From JAJDAT01 sp964570665 (GTDB lineage Bacteria > Nitrospinota > Nitrospinia > Nitrospinales > JAJDAT01), in the NCBI GenBank assembly GCA_964570665.1, contig CAZMZH010000002.1, forward strand, positions 248,001 through 312,000: a DNA stretch of 64,000 nucleotides, in the 5' to 3' direction. Positions 63,802-64,000 of this stretch are shown here, in pieces (within the stretch, counting starts at the first letter, position 1; the number at the start of each line of letters is the position of its first letter). Both the position numbers and the translations under genes were made by a program. Below the pieces are notes generated by a model, which worked only from the letters and a program-made list of their open reading frames with translations, searched no databases and was not told where the DNA came from.

Positions 63802-64000
63802 GCGAGCAAAATACAAAGAGAATTTTAATAGTTGACGACGAAATAGAAATGAGGATTGCTTTAGAAGCCACTCTTAAACGTGAAGGTTATGAGACTGTTA
63901 CTGCCGAAAATGGACAAGTGGGGCTGGATCGTTTAGAAAAAGAGTCTTTCGATTTGGTTTTAACAGACATGAGAATGCCTGAAATGGGTGGAATGGATTT
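63798..64000 (+). CDS. Response regulator, receiver domain (3' end outside window)
   Basis: ATG at 63798 (within ATGA). 67 codons are visible: acidic pair D13-D14 in ILIVDDEIEMR, phosphoacceptor D57 in LVLTDMRMPEMGG. The M-R-M-P-E-M-x-G pattern is typical of NtrC/PilR-family regulators, so an AAA+ sigma-54 domain probably follows beyond the window edge; this cannot be confirmed. Cognate to the kinase directly upstream, and a possible partner for the orphan PilS-like kinase at 50-51.8 kb. Confidence 0.85.
   Translation, partial: MSEQNTKRILIVDDEIEMRIALEATLKREGYETVTAENGQVGLDRLEKESFDLVLTDMRMPEMGGMD

Noticed and set aside
1..64000. Mobile elements, CRISPR arrays, toxin-antitoxin or defence systems
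   Set aside because: No transposase, integrase, phage, repeat-spacer array or known defence gene was recognised; composition is even across the window.

Overview
This window looks like a chromosomal segment of an AT-rich Gram-negative bacterium. The outer-membrane markers are LpxD (lipid A), a trimeric phosphate porin, lipoproteins and type IV pilus genes. A squalene-hopene cyclase adds hopanoids. A Nitrospinota/Nitrospina-like or deltaproteobacteria-like lineage would fit this mix, but there is no rRNA or other decisive marker, so that placement is an inference. Genes are dense, mostly intact and ordinary in composition. I see no insertion sequence, prophage, CRISPR array, tRNA or rRNA.

Layout. 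1-5.5 kb: the end of a CstA-type peptide transporter, converging on a minus-strand set of two tandem GT-C membrane glycosyltransferase paralogues and a spermidine-synthase-like protein. 5.8-10.8 kb: pckA, then the translationally overlapping run pdxA-rsmA-cobA/hemD. 10.8-12.8 kb: squalene-hopene cyclase (minus). 13.0-18.1 kb: a membrane-anchored five-haem cytochrome, three tandem copies of a small lipoprotein with an identical start of the mature protein, a GT2 glycosyltransferase, bioB, and a structured RNA-like element ending in a strong terminator. 18.1-20.7 kb (minus): a CPXCG protein, YajQ, a SUMF1-domain protein and an aldo/keto reductase. 20.9-22.6 kb: an ABC exporter. 22.6-27.6 kb (minus): accA, a leucine-rich-repeat protein, lpxD, a cysteine-less SUMF1 protein and a protein resembling the copper-binding C-terminal half of PHM-type monooxygenases.

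27.8-40 kb is a phosphate-starvation region: an OprO/P-type porin, a SprA-related HExxH protein, phoB-phoR and pstS-pstC-pstA-pstB-phoU. Both the porin and pstS are preceded by direct repeats of about TCTAACA with an 11-bp period and the same distance to a -10-like TAGTWT. These are probable PhoB boxes that would tie the two transcription units into one regulon. PstC and PstA are the long forms with large periplasmic insertions.

40-52 kb: a TPR membrane protein, a PflX-type radical SAM protein, a YkgJ cysteine-cluster protein, then a type IV pilus cluster (PilF/PilW-like TPR lipoprotein, RodZ-like protein, PilT, a second PilT/PilU ATPase, a zinc-ribbon protein, a cyclic-nucleotide-binding protein, PilC and a PilS-like kinase). 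52-64 kb: a double-CDGSH iron-sulfur protein, an ArnT-like glycosyltransferase, an M20 peptidase, a signalling group (HD-GYP, HDOD, GAF-GGDEF), an AMIN-TPR protein, and a PAS histidine kinase overlapping a receiver-domain response regulator cut off by the window end.

The least explained items are the triplicated CNPIEA lipoproteins, the PHM-like/SUMF1-like gene pair, the folded element after bioB, and the zinc-ribbon plus cyclic-nucleotide-binding pair inside the pilus motor cluster.
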